Origin: an uncultured Shimia sp.
GTDB taxonomy: Bacteria; Pseudomonadota; Alphaproteobacteria; Rhodobacterales; Rhodobacteraceae
Reading direction: 5' to 3'
Assembly: GCF_947498095.1 (NCBI RefSeq)
Contig: NZ_CANMJE010000008.1
Span: forward strand, 1 to 64,000
DNA length: 64,000 nt
Below the pieces are notes generated by a model. It made no database searches. It was given only the letters and a program-made list of their open reading frames with translations, and was not told where the DNA came from. Made by a program: the position numbers and the translations under genes. Positions 33,467 through 42,719 of this stretch are shown here, in pieces (position 1 is the first letter of the stretch; each line of letters begins with the position of its first letter).

Positions 33467-35338
33467 TCAGTCAGCCTTGTCGTCGTCGCCGTCCAAGGCT
33501 GCGATCAACGACAGCTCCAACTCTTTCGCCAATTCCTTTGAACGTTTGATATAGGCGTCGTTCTTTTCGACCGGAATGTTTTCGCTCCACAATCCGGCCA
33601 GTTCGCGGATCGTATAACGGTCATGTTGAAAGAACGCCTGTTCGGTCTTGGCCGCTTCGTATTCATTCAACCCAATATTCTCCAGAACATAGCGACCCGC
33701 GCGCAAGGACGAGTCAAACAACTCGCGTACAATGTCATTGGCGCCGGCCTGATACAGCTGGAACGTATGATGGCGGTCATGCGCGCGTACGACGATATGC
33801 AGGTCAGGGCGTTCGCGACGGGCGTGACGCACAAGGTTCAGCGTGGCTTTGGGATCGTTGATGGTGATCACCAGAACACTGGCCTGTGCCAGGCCCGCCG
33901 CATGCAACAATTCGGGTCGCGTCGGGTCGCCAAAGAACCCTTTGACCCCGAACTGGCGCATCAATTCAATCGCGCGCATGTCGTGGTCCAGAACCACCGT
34001 CTTAACTCCGACAGACCGCACCAACCGATTAACGATCTGACCAAAGCGTCCAATACCGACAATGATCACGGGCCCTTGCTCGTCAATCTCATCTGAGGGT
34101 TGGGTATCGTCATCCGGATCTCCGAGACGCTTGGAGAGAACGTCGTATAGGATGAACAAAAGTGGCGTGATCAGCATCGAAAGAGCCACGATCAACATCA
34201 GGTACTCAGCGAGACCTGCAGGCAGCACGTTCTGTTTCAGTGAGAAGGAAATGAGAACAAAACCAAACTCCCCGGCTTGTGCCAGCCCCAAGGTGAATAA
34301 CATCTGGTCCCGTCCTCGCAGACCAAAGGCGCGCCCAAGGATAAACAGGATCATGCCCTTGATCAGGACAATGCCCAATGTTGCGCCCAAAATAGGCGCT
34401 GGGTTCGAGAAAAATTTGCCAAAGTCGATCTGGGCGCCAACGGTGATGAAGAACAAACCCAGAAGCAGGCCTTTGAAGGGTTCGATATCGCTTTCAAGCT
34501 CATGGCGGAATTCGGTGTTGGCCAAAAGCACCCCGGCCATGAAAGTCCCCAGCGCCGGGGATAGGCCCACAAGCATCATCAACAATGCAATGCCAACCAC
34601 GATCAACAGCGCAAAGGCCGTGTACATCTCGCGCAGCCGCGCGCCGTGAATGAACCGAAAGACCGGGCGCACCAGGAACAGTCCAGCTAGGATAACCATC
34701 AAAACAGCGCCGAGTGTGACCAGCGTCACACCCCACCCCGGCAGGCCCTCAACCAGCGACATCGTGGCGTGGCCTTGTTTGTGCGCTGTGGTTTGGATTG
34801 CCCCGTTTTCAGATATTTGCATCGTCGGCGCCATGGCCAGCAACGGCAACAACGCCAGCATTGGGATGACGGCGATGTCTTGCGACAGCAAGACAGAGAA
34901 CGTTGACCTGCCACCACCGGTCTTCATCAGGTTCTTTTCAGAAAGGGTCTGCAAGACGATCGCGGTCGAGGAGAGGGCGAAGATCATGCCAATCGCAATC
35001 GCAATCTTGAGGTCATAGCCAAAGAGAAACGCAAGGGTCATGATCGTGCCGCCGGTAATGCCGATCTGCATACCCCCAAGGCCGATCAACTTGTCCCGCA
35101 TGGCCCAGAGCGCACGTGGGTCCAGTTCAAGCCCGATCAGGAACAGCATCATAACCACGCCAAACTCGGCATAATGCAGCAGGTCTTCGGGTTGTTGGAT
35201 CAGACCCAGCACCGGGCCGATAATGACTCCGGCCAGCAAGTATCCCAGAACCGATCCCATACCTAACCGTGCCGCAATCGGCACCGCGATCACCGCCGCC
35301 AAAAGGAAAATGGTCGCCTGATACAGAACGCCTTCCAT
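33467..35338 (-). CDS. KefB/KefC-like cation:proton antiporter (CPA2) with RCK domain
   Basis: A 623-residue protein. The first 400 residues are a 12-13 helix CPA2 exchanger (LGYLLAGVIIGP, LFLIGLELDP, LSSTAIVLQTL). A TrkA-N/RCK domain starts near residue 425 with VIIVGIGRFGQIVNRL, which binds nucleotide and gates potassium/proton exchange. Kef systems guard against electrophiles and help set pH. AAGGACATC precedes the ATG. It shares its strand with the Lrp gene upstream, 15 bases away. Confidence 0.9.
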   Translation of the reverse strand: MEGVLYQATIFLLAAVIAVPIAARLGMGSVLGYLLAGVIIGPVLGLIQQPEDLLHYAEFGVVMMLFLIGLELDPRALWAMRDKLIGLGGMQIGITGGTIMTLAFLFGYDLKIAIAIGMIFALSSTAIVLQTLSEKNLMKTGGGRSTFSVLLSQDIAVIPMLALLPLLAMAPTMQISENGAIQTTAHKQGHATMSLVEGLPGWGVTLVTLGAVLMVILAGLFLVRPVFRFIHGARLREMYTAFALLIVVGIALLMMLVGLSPALGTFMAGVLLANTEFRHELESDIEPFKGLLLGLFFITVGAQIDFGKFFSNPAPILGATLGIVLIKGMILFILGRAFGLRGRDQMLFTLGLAQAGEFGFVLISFSLKQNVLPAGLAEYLMLIVALSMLITPLLFILYDVLSKRLGDPDDDTQPSDEIDEQGPVIIVGIGRFGQIVNRLVRSVGVKTVVLDHDMRAIELMRQFGVKGFFGDPTRPELLHAAGLAQASVLVITINDPKATLNLVRHARRERPDLHIVVRAHDRHHTFQLYQAGANDIVRELFDSSLRAGRYVLENIGLNEYEAAKTEQAFFQHDRYTIRELAGLWSENIPVEKNDAYIKRSKELAKELELSLIAALDGDDDKAD

Positions 35339-35353
35339 GTGATGTCCTTTTCC

Positions 35354-35809
35354 TCAGGTGGGCAGGGGTGCATCCCGTTTGAACTGGTCCATAACGATCT
35401 GGCTTTGCACCCGGCTGACAGCGGGATGGGGCAACAAAATCTCATGAATCAGAGTGTTGAGCGCGCTTAGGTCTTCACAATAGACCCGTAAAAGATAATC
35501 CGCATCCCCTGTTAGTGTCCAAGCGCTGGTTATCTCGGGCCGGGTTGAGACCATCGAGACAAAGCCTCGCCCGTGTTCCGGACCATGTACGCCCAAAGTC
35601 ACCTGAACAAAGCCCTGAACGCTTAGCCCGACCTTGGACGGGTCCAATCGTGCAGTGTAACCTTGAATGTACCCTTCACTTTCCAGACGCTGACGTCGGC
35701 GCCCGGCCTGGCTTGGCGAAAGGTTTAGAACCTCTCCCAATTCCTGTGCAGTCAGATGCGCATTTTTTTGCAGCGCTGAGAGGAGTCGCTTGTCTGTTTC
35801 GTCCAGCAT
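35354..35809 (-). CDS. Lrp/AsnC-family regulator
   Basis: A 151-residue feast/famine regulator. The N-terminal helix-turn-helix (LDETDKRLLSALQ to LNLSPSQAGRRRQRLESEGYI) is followed by a RAM ligand-binding domain with VQVTLGV and the TGDADYLLRVY signature. It is divergent from HPPD, so tyrosine or phenylalanine is the likely ligand and hpd the likely target. This is inferred from layout and from the operator between the genes. Confidence 0.9.
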   Translation of the reverse strand: MLDETDKRLLSALQKNAHLTAQELGEVLNLSPSQAGRRRQRLESEGYIQGYTARLDPSKVGLSVQGFVQVTLGVHGPEHGRGFVSMVSTRPEITSAWTLTGDADYLLRVYCEDLSALNTLIHEILLPHPAVSRVQSQIVMDQFKRDAPLPT

Positions 35810-35819
35810 GTGCGGATAT

Positions 35820-35859
35820 CTCGCATGGTTTTATATTATCATGCGAGTTTCGTGCGAAA
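35820..35859. promoter_or_regulatory. Operator between the Lrp gene and hpd
   Basis: A perfect 8-bp inverted repeat, CTCGCATG (35820-35827) and CATGCGAG (35840-35847), encloses a 12-base AT-only-but-one spacer. It is followed at once by TTTCG-TG-CGAAA (35848-35859). This is a good candidate Lrp-type site controlling both genes. Confidence 0.7.
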
Positions 35860-35961
35860 TTTCAATCCAAATCATCGAACTTCGCGCAGACCCCGTATGA
35901 CGCGCGGACTATATTCAGGTCAAGCGAACACTTAACACATTCACCGAAGAGGAGACGCATC

Positions 35962-37059
35962 ATGGGTCCTTTCCCGCATGACGCCCCGCGCGCTGAGATT
36001 TCTGACTATAACCCTGCTGGCACGGACGGGTTCGAGTTTGTTGAATTTGCCCATCCTGAACCACAGGAATTGCGCGATCTGTTTACGCGTATGGGGTTTG
36101 CCCATGTTGCCAACCACAAGACCAAGGCGGTCGAGCTGTGGCAGCAGGGTGATGTGACCTACATCCTCAACAATGAACCCTCCAGCTTTGCCCTGCGCTT
36201 TGTTGAAGAGCACGGTCCCTGTGCTCCGTCGATGGGCTGGCGCGTTGTAGATGCACAGAAAGCCTATGAACACGCGGTTTCCCAAGGCGCCGAGCCTTAT
36301 GAGGCCGCAGACAAGACGCTGGACTGGCCCGCAATCAAAGGCATCGGCGGCAGCCTGCTCTACTTCACTGATCAGTATTACGACACCTCGCCCTATAACG
36401 AAGAGTTCGACTGGACAGTGACCTCAAAGCCGGAAGGCGACGGTTTTTACTACCTCGATCACCTGACCCACAACGTGTTCAAAGGCAACATGGACAAGTG
36501 GTTCAAGTTCTATGGCGATCTGTTCAATTTCCGTGAAATCCGGTTCTTCGACATCGAAGGCAAATTCACTGGTCTGTTCAGTCGGGCCCTCACGTCACCC
36601 TGTAATAAAATCCGCATCCCAATCAACGAAGACCGCGGAGAGACAGGACAGATCGTCAGCTACCTCAAGAAGTACAATGGCGAAGGCATCCAACACATCG
36701 CTGTGGGAACCGATGACATCTACGCCTCGACCGACAAGATTGCTGACAAGGGTCTGAAGTTCATGCCCGGCCCGAATGAGGCCTACTATAACCTCAGCTA
36801 TGACCGGGTTGTCGGCCATGATGAGCCCAAAGAACGCATGATGAAACACGGCATCCTGATTGACGGCGAGGGCGTGGTGGACGGTGGTGAGACCAAAATC
36901 CTGCTGCAGATCTTCTCAAAAACCGTGATTGGCCCGATCTTCTTTGAGTTCATCCAGCGCAAGGGTGACGACGGATTTGGCGAAGGCAACTTCAAGGCAT
37001 TGTTTGAATCCATCGAGCGCGAGCAGATTGAGAGCGGCGAGATCAAAGCCGCCGAATAA
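35962..37059 (+). CDS. hpd: 4-hydroxyphenylpyruvate dioxygenase
   Basis: A 365-residue Fe(II) dioxygenase that converts 4-hydroxyphenylpyruvate to homogentisate in tyrosine breakdown. All three iron ligands are seen: H167 in DHLTHNV, H245 in GIQHIAV and E329 in FFEFIQR. GAAGAGGAG precedes the ATG at 35962; the longer open frame upstream overlaps the Lrp gene and is not coding. No other tyrosine-catabolic genes are adjacent. Confidence 0.95.
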   Translation: MGPFPHDAPRAEISDYNPAGTDGFEFVEFAHPEPQELRDLFTRMGFAHVANHKTKAVELWQQGDVTYILNNEPSSFALRFVEEHGPCAPSMGWRVVDAQKAYEHAVSQGAEPYEAADKTLDWPAIKGIGGSLLYFTDQYYDTSPYNEEFDWTVTSKPEGDGFYYLDHLTHNVFKGNMDKWFKFYGDLFNFREIRFFDIEGKFTGLFSRALTSPCNKIRIPINEDRGETGQIVSYLKKYNGEGIQHIAVGTDDIYASTDKIADKGLKFMPGPNEAYYNLSYDRVVGHDEPKERMMKHGILIDGEGVVDGGETKILLQIFSKTVIGPIFFEFIQRKGDDGFGEGNFKALFESIEREQIESGEIKAAE

Positions 37060-37088
37060 CACGAAACGCCGGTCCAACCCGGGGAGCG

Positions 37089-37126
37089 AAACGTCGTTCG
37101 GCCATCGTGCCGGGCGGCGTTTTTAC
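37089..37126 (+). terminator. Intrinsic terminator of hpd
   Basis: A stem of AACGTCG (37090-37096) with CGGCGTT (37115-37121) and an inner CGGC/GCCG pairing, followed by TTTTACTTT. Confidence 0.75.
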
Positions 37127-37127
37127 T

Positions 37128-38006
37128 TTATTCGGCGCGTTTATGCAGATGTGGCACTAAGGACTCGGCAGCTGTTTGCAAGTCATCCGGAGAGGTTCCT
37201 GCAGGCAAAGGTGCACCAAAATGAACATCGATGTCCTTGCCCAACTGGTCTGTCAGCTCGGCGAAATACCTTAGCGAGGCGATGTTGAGTGCCGTGTCTT
37301 CGCTTCGTGTCAGGCGCATCGCCAATTTGCGCAGCCCATAATAATAGGCCGAATTGGTGGCATCGATGGCGGAAGGGATGACCGGGACATCACAGTCTCG
37401 CGACACCCGCGTGGCACCAGAGCGCCACGGGCGCTCAATCAGTTTGCCATCATGCATCATCGGCACCCGACCGGCGCCAAAGATCAGCAAGGCCCGCCCC
37501 TCTACCAGATGGTCATGCATGCCGGATGTGGTGCGGTTCGTCGCGTTCAGATGCGTTTGCTTGTCAACCCGCACAGGTACAATCATATCCCGCCCCAGAA
37601 ACCGCGCCATATCGGCGTTTGCAACCACCTTAAAGTCGGGCCTGCGATCCAAAAGTGCTCCGGCCTGTGCGAAGAAATCCATGGGTCCGGTTGGGTGATT
37701 GGACGCGATCAGTACAGGCCCGGTTTCAGGGACGTTTTCCAACCCGTGTGTATGAACCGTCGTGCCGCCGTTCTGTTTCAACACTTCACGGGCAAACTCA
37801 ATGTCCTTGCGATCTCCCAATGCGGTTCGCAACGCCTCGGCCTCGCGCAGGCCAAAAAAGGGTTTGCCAGAGATCAGACGGCTGATGGCGTCACCGGTCT
37901 GTATCAGGCCACGCACCAATTTTAGACGTATCCGCGCGTCACTATTGATCCGCAACCGATCCATCAACTCGTCGTCCAGTGGCTGTTTTTTTCTGACAGT
38001 TGTCAC
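37128..38006 (-). CDS. PlsC-type phospholipid/glycerol acyltransferase
   Basis: A 292-residue acyltransferase. The active-site motif is SNHPTGPMD (H104 and D110, five residues apart rather than the usual four, as in the NHPFG subgroup), and the glycerol-phosphate region is FGAGRVPMM. There is no transmembrane helix. It may acylate a lysolipid, such as an ornithine lipid or lysophosphatidic acid. The only start at the homology boundary is GTG 38006, and no ribosome-binding site is evident. Confidence 0.82.
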   Translation of the reverse strand: MTTVRKKQPLDDELMDRLRINSDARIRLKLVRGLIQTGDAISRLISGKPFFGLREAEALRTALGDRKDIEFAREVLKQNGGTTVHTHGLENVPETGPVLIASNHPTGPMDFFAQAGALLDRRPDFKVVANADMARFLGRDMIVPVRVDKQTHLNATNRTTSGMHDHLVEGRALLIFGAGRVPMMHDGKLIERPWRSGATRVSRDCDVPVIPSAIDATNSAYYYGLRKLAMRLTRSEDTALNIASLRYFAELTDQLGKDIDVHFGAPLPAGTSPDDLQTAAESLVPHLHKRAE

Positions 38007-38055
38007 GTTAGAAATGATCCGTGAGCAAGGCTAAGGGGGCGGCGCATGGTCCCGT

Positions 38056-40479
38056 CTAACCTTTTGGCAGTTTTAGAATGACGTTTTTCCCGGACTTCAC
38101 ATAGCGCAATTCGGTATCTGAAATCGTGGCCACTTTGCCGCCATCAATCCGGTCGCCCACTTGAACTTTTTTGTATCGGCCGTTCGACAACCTTACCAAG
38201 GCTCGGCGGCTTGATGTGGTTCCATAAACGCCGATCAGGTTGATTTTGTTGAGGTTTATGGCGTTGGTGATCGTGGCTTGGCGCGCGACCGAGGCGCTGC
38301 TAGGGATCGACGGAGTCACAATGGCCGCAGCTGGCGTCGCCACAACCTCATCACGCGGCGTAGCGCGGGCGACGATCTGGGACATGTTTGAAGGGCGCAT
38401 CCGCGGGCGCGCCGACGTTGCCACTGCAGCAGCGGTGGGCGTGGTGTCACGCTCTTCTTTTGCTTTTGCACTTTCGGGGCGCAATCTGGGGCGGATTACG
38501 GCCAATTCGTTTAACGTGAGCCCGCCATAACTGGCGCGTTCGTTTTGTTCGATAAGGTCATCTGGCCGTGCCTTGGGGCGCGCTTTACTTAGGCGAATAA
38601 GCTCGGAAGGGGTGACGCTTTGGCCAGGTTCCGCTGCGCGTTCGGGAAAGGATTTGGGCAACACGGCGGGTTTGCCCAGATAAACCATAACGCCCTCAGG
38701 GCTCATCGCGCCTTCAGGTGTTGCGCGCACCAACCCGCGTTCATCAAGATCAAATGTCGTGCCATAGGGAACCGGGTTACTTTGAGCAACTGCGGGCCGG
38801 TCCCGTGTTTCTTCGGGCAGGGCAACAGCATCGCGGACAGCCAGCATTCGATCGATTGACGTCAGATAAAACGTGTCTGTGCTCCCGACTGGTGGCGTTT
38901 GCGGCTGCATCGGCGCGCGTTCCCAAATGCCAGTAACCGCGTAACGGGCTTCGGCCTCTTGTGGTGTCGGCGCCGTAGGATGGATTTGATCCTGTTCCGC
39001 CTCAACCGCCGCGCTATCAGTCAGGCCTGCGTCGCCACCCTCCATCGCTTCGATCTCGGCGCTGTCTGTCATTGACTCCGGGCTAACCGGGGGCAGGGCA
39101 ACTGTCTCCAGCGCTTCTGTTTCTGTTGGCAGAACCTCAGTGGGCTGGCTCTCGGCCTCAAGGTCAGCGATCTGTGGTATGGGTTCAGGGCTCAGCAGCC
39201 CCGCGATCCCGTCTTCGGTAAAAAGCGACGCCCAAATTGCGACAACGGCAAGAAACACCAAAAGCACAACAGCCAGGATCAATCCCAAGTGTCGAGGCTT
39301 GCCGCCGATTTCGACATCCCGCGCGCCAAAGACGGCCATGTTGCGCCGTTCGCCTGGTTCTGAGGTCGTGGGTTCGACTGGTCGTGCCTCGGCGAGAGGC
39401 ACAGGTTTCTTTGGCTTAGCGCGGGCTTCCGCTGCAGGTTTTTGACCCCGACGACTAAAGAAAGAGCTGGGGGCGCTGTCACTCTCGGTCTCTTCGATGA
39501 TGTCGTCTTGTGAATGAGGTGTGGCCCTTAACCCCGCAACCACGCTTTTGGGATCAAACCTAAGCGGTGCGTCGGCGTGGGGGCCACTGCTGGCGACCGG
39601 GGGCACACTCGGTGCGTTCGTTCCTGTGACATCGCGGTCCACGCCACCAAGTTTTGCCGGCACTTCGGCAGGCGCGTCACCGGGGGCATCGCGCCGTGCA
39701 CGAATGCTGGAAAAAGTTGAGATCGGAGCTTCAGGCTGTTCTAAGTCCACCTCTGGGACGACCGGCGGCGCAAGCTCTTCCGCGTCCGCTTCATCCCGAG
39801 GCTCGGCAGTGGCCTCGGGTTCTGCAACCGCTGCCGCCTCGACTGTATCGCTTGGGATTTTCGGCTCTGCAATGGACTCTGGGTCTTCGACGATAGGCGG
39901 CTCAGGTTCTGGGACAGGTGCGGCCTCCAATGGACCCTGACCGGTCACAGCAATAATATCGTCATCGGCGTCCAGTGGCTCGCCGTTCAGCAGTTTCGAC
40001 GCCGCCTTTGTCAGATCAAAGGTCGGCTCGTTCGGATAGCCACCCTCAGGTGGGATCGCGACAAAGCTGACCGGGTTGAAGTGGTTCTCAACAGCAAAGG
40101 CTTCGGCCTCGGCAAGCGTCTCGCGGGCCACTGCGGCAACATGGGTCTTGCGTCCATCCGCGACCACATCAAACGCGAGGTCCTCAACACGATAAGGCGT
40201 TGCGCCCAACAGGGCATCGGTCGCCGCAGCCTCACGTTTTGCACGTGAACCCCGTCCGGTCTCGATGTGCAGGTACTTAATCTGGTCGTTTGGCAGGATC
40301 AGCTTCGTACGGAAATCCGCGCCATCCACCTCCTCGGCAAGCGCACGTAGAGCTTCCAGTTCGGCGCCTAAATCGTCCGAAGCCAAAGACGCATCGCCCA
40401 AGCGGTGCCAGCCGTTTTCTACGCGGCAGAGCAGGCTGATGCCCTCAAAAGACAGGGACAGTGCGATGTTCGGCTTCAT
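38056..40479 (-). CDS. Bitopic protein fusing a GspL/PilM-like N-terminus with a PilP/GspC-like C-terminus
   Basis: 807 residues in three parts. Residues 1-160 resemble the cytoplasmic actin-like fold of GspL/PilM proteins (IALSLSFEGISLLCRVENGW, then ILPNDQIKYLHIET). Residues 170-395 are a disordered Pro/Glu/Ala linker. One transmembrane helix lies at 398-420, then a second disordered region. The last 65 residues (INLIGVYGTTSSRRALVRL then GRYKKVQVGDRIDGGKV) match the PilP/GspC pilot domain. In type II secretion or type IV pili these parts are separate proteins. No other secretion gene is nearby. Confidence 0.72.
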   Translation of the reverse strand: MKPNIALSLSFEGISLLCRVENGWHRLGDASLASDDLGAELEALRALAEEVDGADFRTKLILPNDQIKYLHIETGRGSRAKREAAATDALLGATPYRVEDLAFDVVADGRKTHVAAVARETLAEAEAFAVENHFNPVSFVAIPPEGGYPNEPTFDLTKAASKLLNGEPLDADDDIIAVTGQGPLEAAPVPEPEPPIVEDPESIAEPKIPSDTVEAAAVAEPEATAEPRDEADAEELAPPVVPEVDLEQPEAPISTFSSIRARRDAPGDAPAEVPAKLGGVDRDVTGTNAPSVPPVASSGPHADAPLRFDPKSVVAGLRATPHSQDDIIEETESDSAPSSFFSRRGQKPAAEARAKPKKPVPLAEARPVEPTTSEPGERRNMAVFGARDVEIGGKPRHLGLILAVVLLVFLAVVAIWASLFTEDGIAGLLSPEPIPQIADLEAESQPTEVLPTETEALETVALPPVSPESMTDSAEIEAMEGGDAGLTDSAAVEAEQDQIHPTAPTPQEAEARYAVTGIWERAPMQPQTPPVGSTDTFYLTSIDRMLAVRDAVALPEETRDRPAVAQSNPVPYGTTFDLDERGLVRATPEGAMSPEGVMVYLGKPAVLPKSFPERAAEPGQSVTPSELIRLSKARPKARPDDLIEQNERASYGGLTLNELAVIRPRLRPESAKAKEERDTTPTAAAVATSARPRMRPSNMSQIVARATPRDEVVATPAAAIVTPSIPSSASVARQATITNAINLNKINLIGVYGTTSSRRALVRLSNGRYKKVQVGDRIDGGKVATISDTELRYVKSGKNVILKLPKG

Positions 40480-40644
40480 ACGGTGGCTCTAACACTCAGT
40501 CATTGCGAAACGTTGCGTTTCATCATTTACAAGATTTTATAGCAGCTTCCTGCCGAAAGGAAGAAAAAGACAGGGTAAGACCGAGAAGTTTGGCGGGATG
40601 CTGCTAGAGTACGGTCAATGAGATTAGTCATGGAAAGGCTGAAC

Positions 40645-41328
40645 ATGAGATTTTTCTGGGTTTTTATGGCGTTATGGGCCGTTGCTTTACCTGTCCAAGC
40701 AGGGTCGGGACAAATTGTCGTCACCGGCCAAGGCACGGTGGATAGCGTTCCCGATCTGGCAGTGATTACACTGGGCGTGAGCCATCAACGCGAAGCTGCA
40801 GGGGACGCCGTGAAAGAGGTGGCCGTGACCTCGGGGGCGATCCTGAATGCGTTGAAAGAGATGGGCGTCGAAGGACGCGACATGCAGACTAGCAACCTGT
40901 CGCTGTCGCCGGTCTGGGACAATCGCACATCCGGGCAAGCCCCTAAGGTGGCAGGGTACGAAGCCAGAAATCAAGTGACTGTCCGTGTGCGGGACCTGGC
41001 CGTTCTGGGAGAGATCCTGGGCCAAGTCACCGCGAGTGGCGCGAACCGCTTTCAGGGCTTGCAGTTTGCCTTGCAAAACCCTCGGCCAGCCCTTGACGAA
41101 GCACGTCGACGTGCCGTCGCGGATGGGCTGTCGCGCGCAGAACTCTATGCCGAAGCAGCTGGCGTTCGTTTGGGCCCGCTCGTGGAAATCCGAGACGGCT
41201 TCGAAGCCGGGCCGCATCCTATGCCAATGATGCGCGAAGCCATGGCATCTGACATGGCGATGCCGGTGGCCGAAGGGGACTTGAGTCTGAGCGCGACCGT
41301 GACCATGACTTACGAAATCGCCGAATAA
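40645..41328 (+). CDS. SIMPL-domain (DUF541) exported protein
   Basis: A 227-residue periplasmic protein with a signal peptide (MRFFWVFMALWAVALPVQAG) and a SIMPL domain: ITLGVSHQREAAGDAV, then MQTSNLSLSPVWD and ALDEARRRAVADGLSRAELYAEAAG. Members include the BP26 antigen and YggE, linked to oxidative-stress tolerance. The ATG at 40645 is chosen because GGAAAGG precedes it and it gives a clean signal peptide; 40618 is an alternative. Confidence 0.88.
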   Translation: MRFFWVFMALWAVALPVQAGSGQIVVTGQGTVDSVPDLAVITLGVSHQREAAGDAVKEVAVTSGAILNALKEMGVEGRDMQTSNLSLSPVWDNRTSGQAPKVAGYEARNQVTVRVRDLAVLGEILGQVTASGANRFQGLQFALQNPRPALDEARRRAVADGLSRAELYAEAAGVRLGPLVEIRDGFEAGPHPMPMMREAMASDMAMPVAEGDLSLSATVTMTYEIAE

Positions 41329-41379
41329 CGGACTATAAGCACAGGTGAGCCGTGCCACGCATCTGGTTCAAAAAACAAA

Positions 41380-41406
41380 AAAAGCCGCGCTAAATGCGCG
41401 GCTTTT
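41380..41406. terminator. Bidirectional terminator
   Basis: A perfect 11-bp stem, AAAAGCCGCGC with GCGCGGCTTTT, and a 5-base loop, lying between the convergent SIMPL and metY genes. There are T-runs in both directions. Confidence 0.9.
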
Positions 41407-41426
41407 CATGTGTTTGGCGCCTGGCT

Positions 41427-42719
41427 TTAGCCGTGGGCTTTGTTCAGGGCCTGATCAAGGTCAGCCATCAGGTCTTTAGCTGTCTCGGTACCGATTGAGA
41501 TTCGTACCACGTTCGGGCCCGCGCCTGCGGCGTCCTGTTGCTCAGGTGTCAGCTGACGGTGTGTCGTCGAGGCCGAATGGATCACCAGTGAGCGCGTGTC
41601 ACCAAGGTTGGCCACATGGCTGAAGATCTCAAGGCTGTCCACGAACTTGACGCAAGCATCATAGCCACCCTTCAGAGTCACAGTGAACAGCGCGCCCGCA
41701 CCCTTCGGGCAAACGGTCTCAACGCGACTATTGTAGGGCGATGATGGCAGACCAGCATAGGTCACAGCCTCAACATGGTCGTGGCCTTCCAGCCAGCTTG
41801 CTACGGTCATGGCGTTTTCGACGTGACGCTCCATCCGCAAAGACAAGGTCTCGATTCCCATCAACGTGTAATGCGCGGCTTGAGGGTTCATGGTCATGCC
41901 AAGATCACGCAGGCCAATCGCAATGCCGTGGAAGGTAAAGGCCAGCGGACCAAAGGTCTCGGCGAACTTCAACCCGTGATAGGCAGGCTCGGGTGCTGAG
42001 AGTGATGGGAACTTGTCGCTGGCGGTCCAGTCAAACTTGCCTGAATCCACGACGCAGCCACCAGTGACGGTGCCGTTGCCGGTCAGGTATTTAGTGGTCG
42101 AGTGCACAACCAGCGTGGCCCCCAGTGCAATCGGGTTACACAGGTAAGGCGTGGCCGAGGTATTGTCGACGATCAGTGGCACGCCAGCATTGTCGGCAAT
42201 CGCGGCGATGGCCGGGATGTCGGTGATGTACCCGCCGGGGTTGGCAACGGATTCGCAGAATACGGCGCGGGTGTCGTCGTCGATCGCAGCAGCAACCGCG
42301 GCCTCATCGTCAAAGTCGACAAACTTGGCCGACCAGCCAAACCGCTTGATGGTCTGGTTCAGCTGCGTGACCGTGCCGCCATAAAGACGGGTCGATGCGA
42401 CAACGTTGGTGCCGGGTCCCATCAATGGGAACAGGGCCATGATCTGGGCCGCGTGGCCCGAGGAACAGCATACGGCGCCCACACCCCCCTCAAGCGTGGC
42501 GATGCGTTCCTGCAGAACGGCCACGGTCGGGTTGGTCAGACGGGAATAAATGTACCCCACTTCCTGAAGGTTAAAGAGGGCTGCCGCGTGCTCGGCATCG
42601 CGGAACACATATGCTGTAGTCTGATAAATCGGTGTCTGCCGCGCACCGGTTGCCGGATCAGGCCGGGCACCAGCGTGAATTTGAAGCGTGTCGAAACCGT
42701 AGTCTTGTCCTTCGGACAT
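41427..42719 (-). CDS. metY: O-acetylhomoserine sulfhydrylase (PLP enzyme)
   Basis: A 430-residue Cys/Met-metabolism PLP enzyme. The internal aldimine lysine is K210 in VVHSTTKYLTGNG. The N-terminal DTLQIHAGARPDPATGARQTPIYQT block (split here) and the 430-residue length fit MetY, which makes homocysteine from O-acetylhomoserine and sulfide, rather than the shorter MetB/MetC. GGGAGG precedes the ATG. A 250-base leader upstream is discussed as a separate feature. Confidence 0.92.
   Translation of the reverse strand: MSEGQDYGFDTLQIHAGARPDPATGARQTPIYQTTAYVFRDAEHAAALFNLQEVGYIYSRLTNPTVAVLQERIATLEGGVGAVCCSSGHAAQIMALFPLMGPGTNVVASTRLYGGTVTQLNQTIKRFGWSAKFVDFDDEAAVAAAIDDDTRAVFCESVANPGGYITDIPAIAAIADNAGVPLIVDNTSATPYLCNPIALGATLVVHSTTKYLTGNGTVTGGCVVDSGKFDWTASDKFPSLSAPEPAYHGLKFAETFGPLAFTFHGIAIGLRDLGMTMNPQAAHYTLMGIETLSLRMERHVENAMTVASWLEGHDHVEAVTYAGLPSSPYNSRVETVCPKGAGALFTVTLKGGYDACVKFVDSLEIFSHVANLGDTRSLVIHSASTTHRQLTPEQQDAAGAGPNVVRISIGTETAKDLMADLDQALNKAHG

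Noticed and set aside
35515-35961. N-terminal extension of HPPD
   Set aside because: It is antisense to the Lrp gene and crosses the operator; the proper start with GAGGAG is at 35962.
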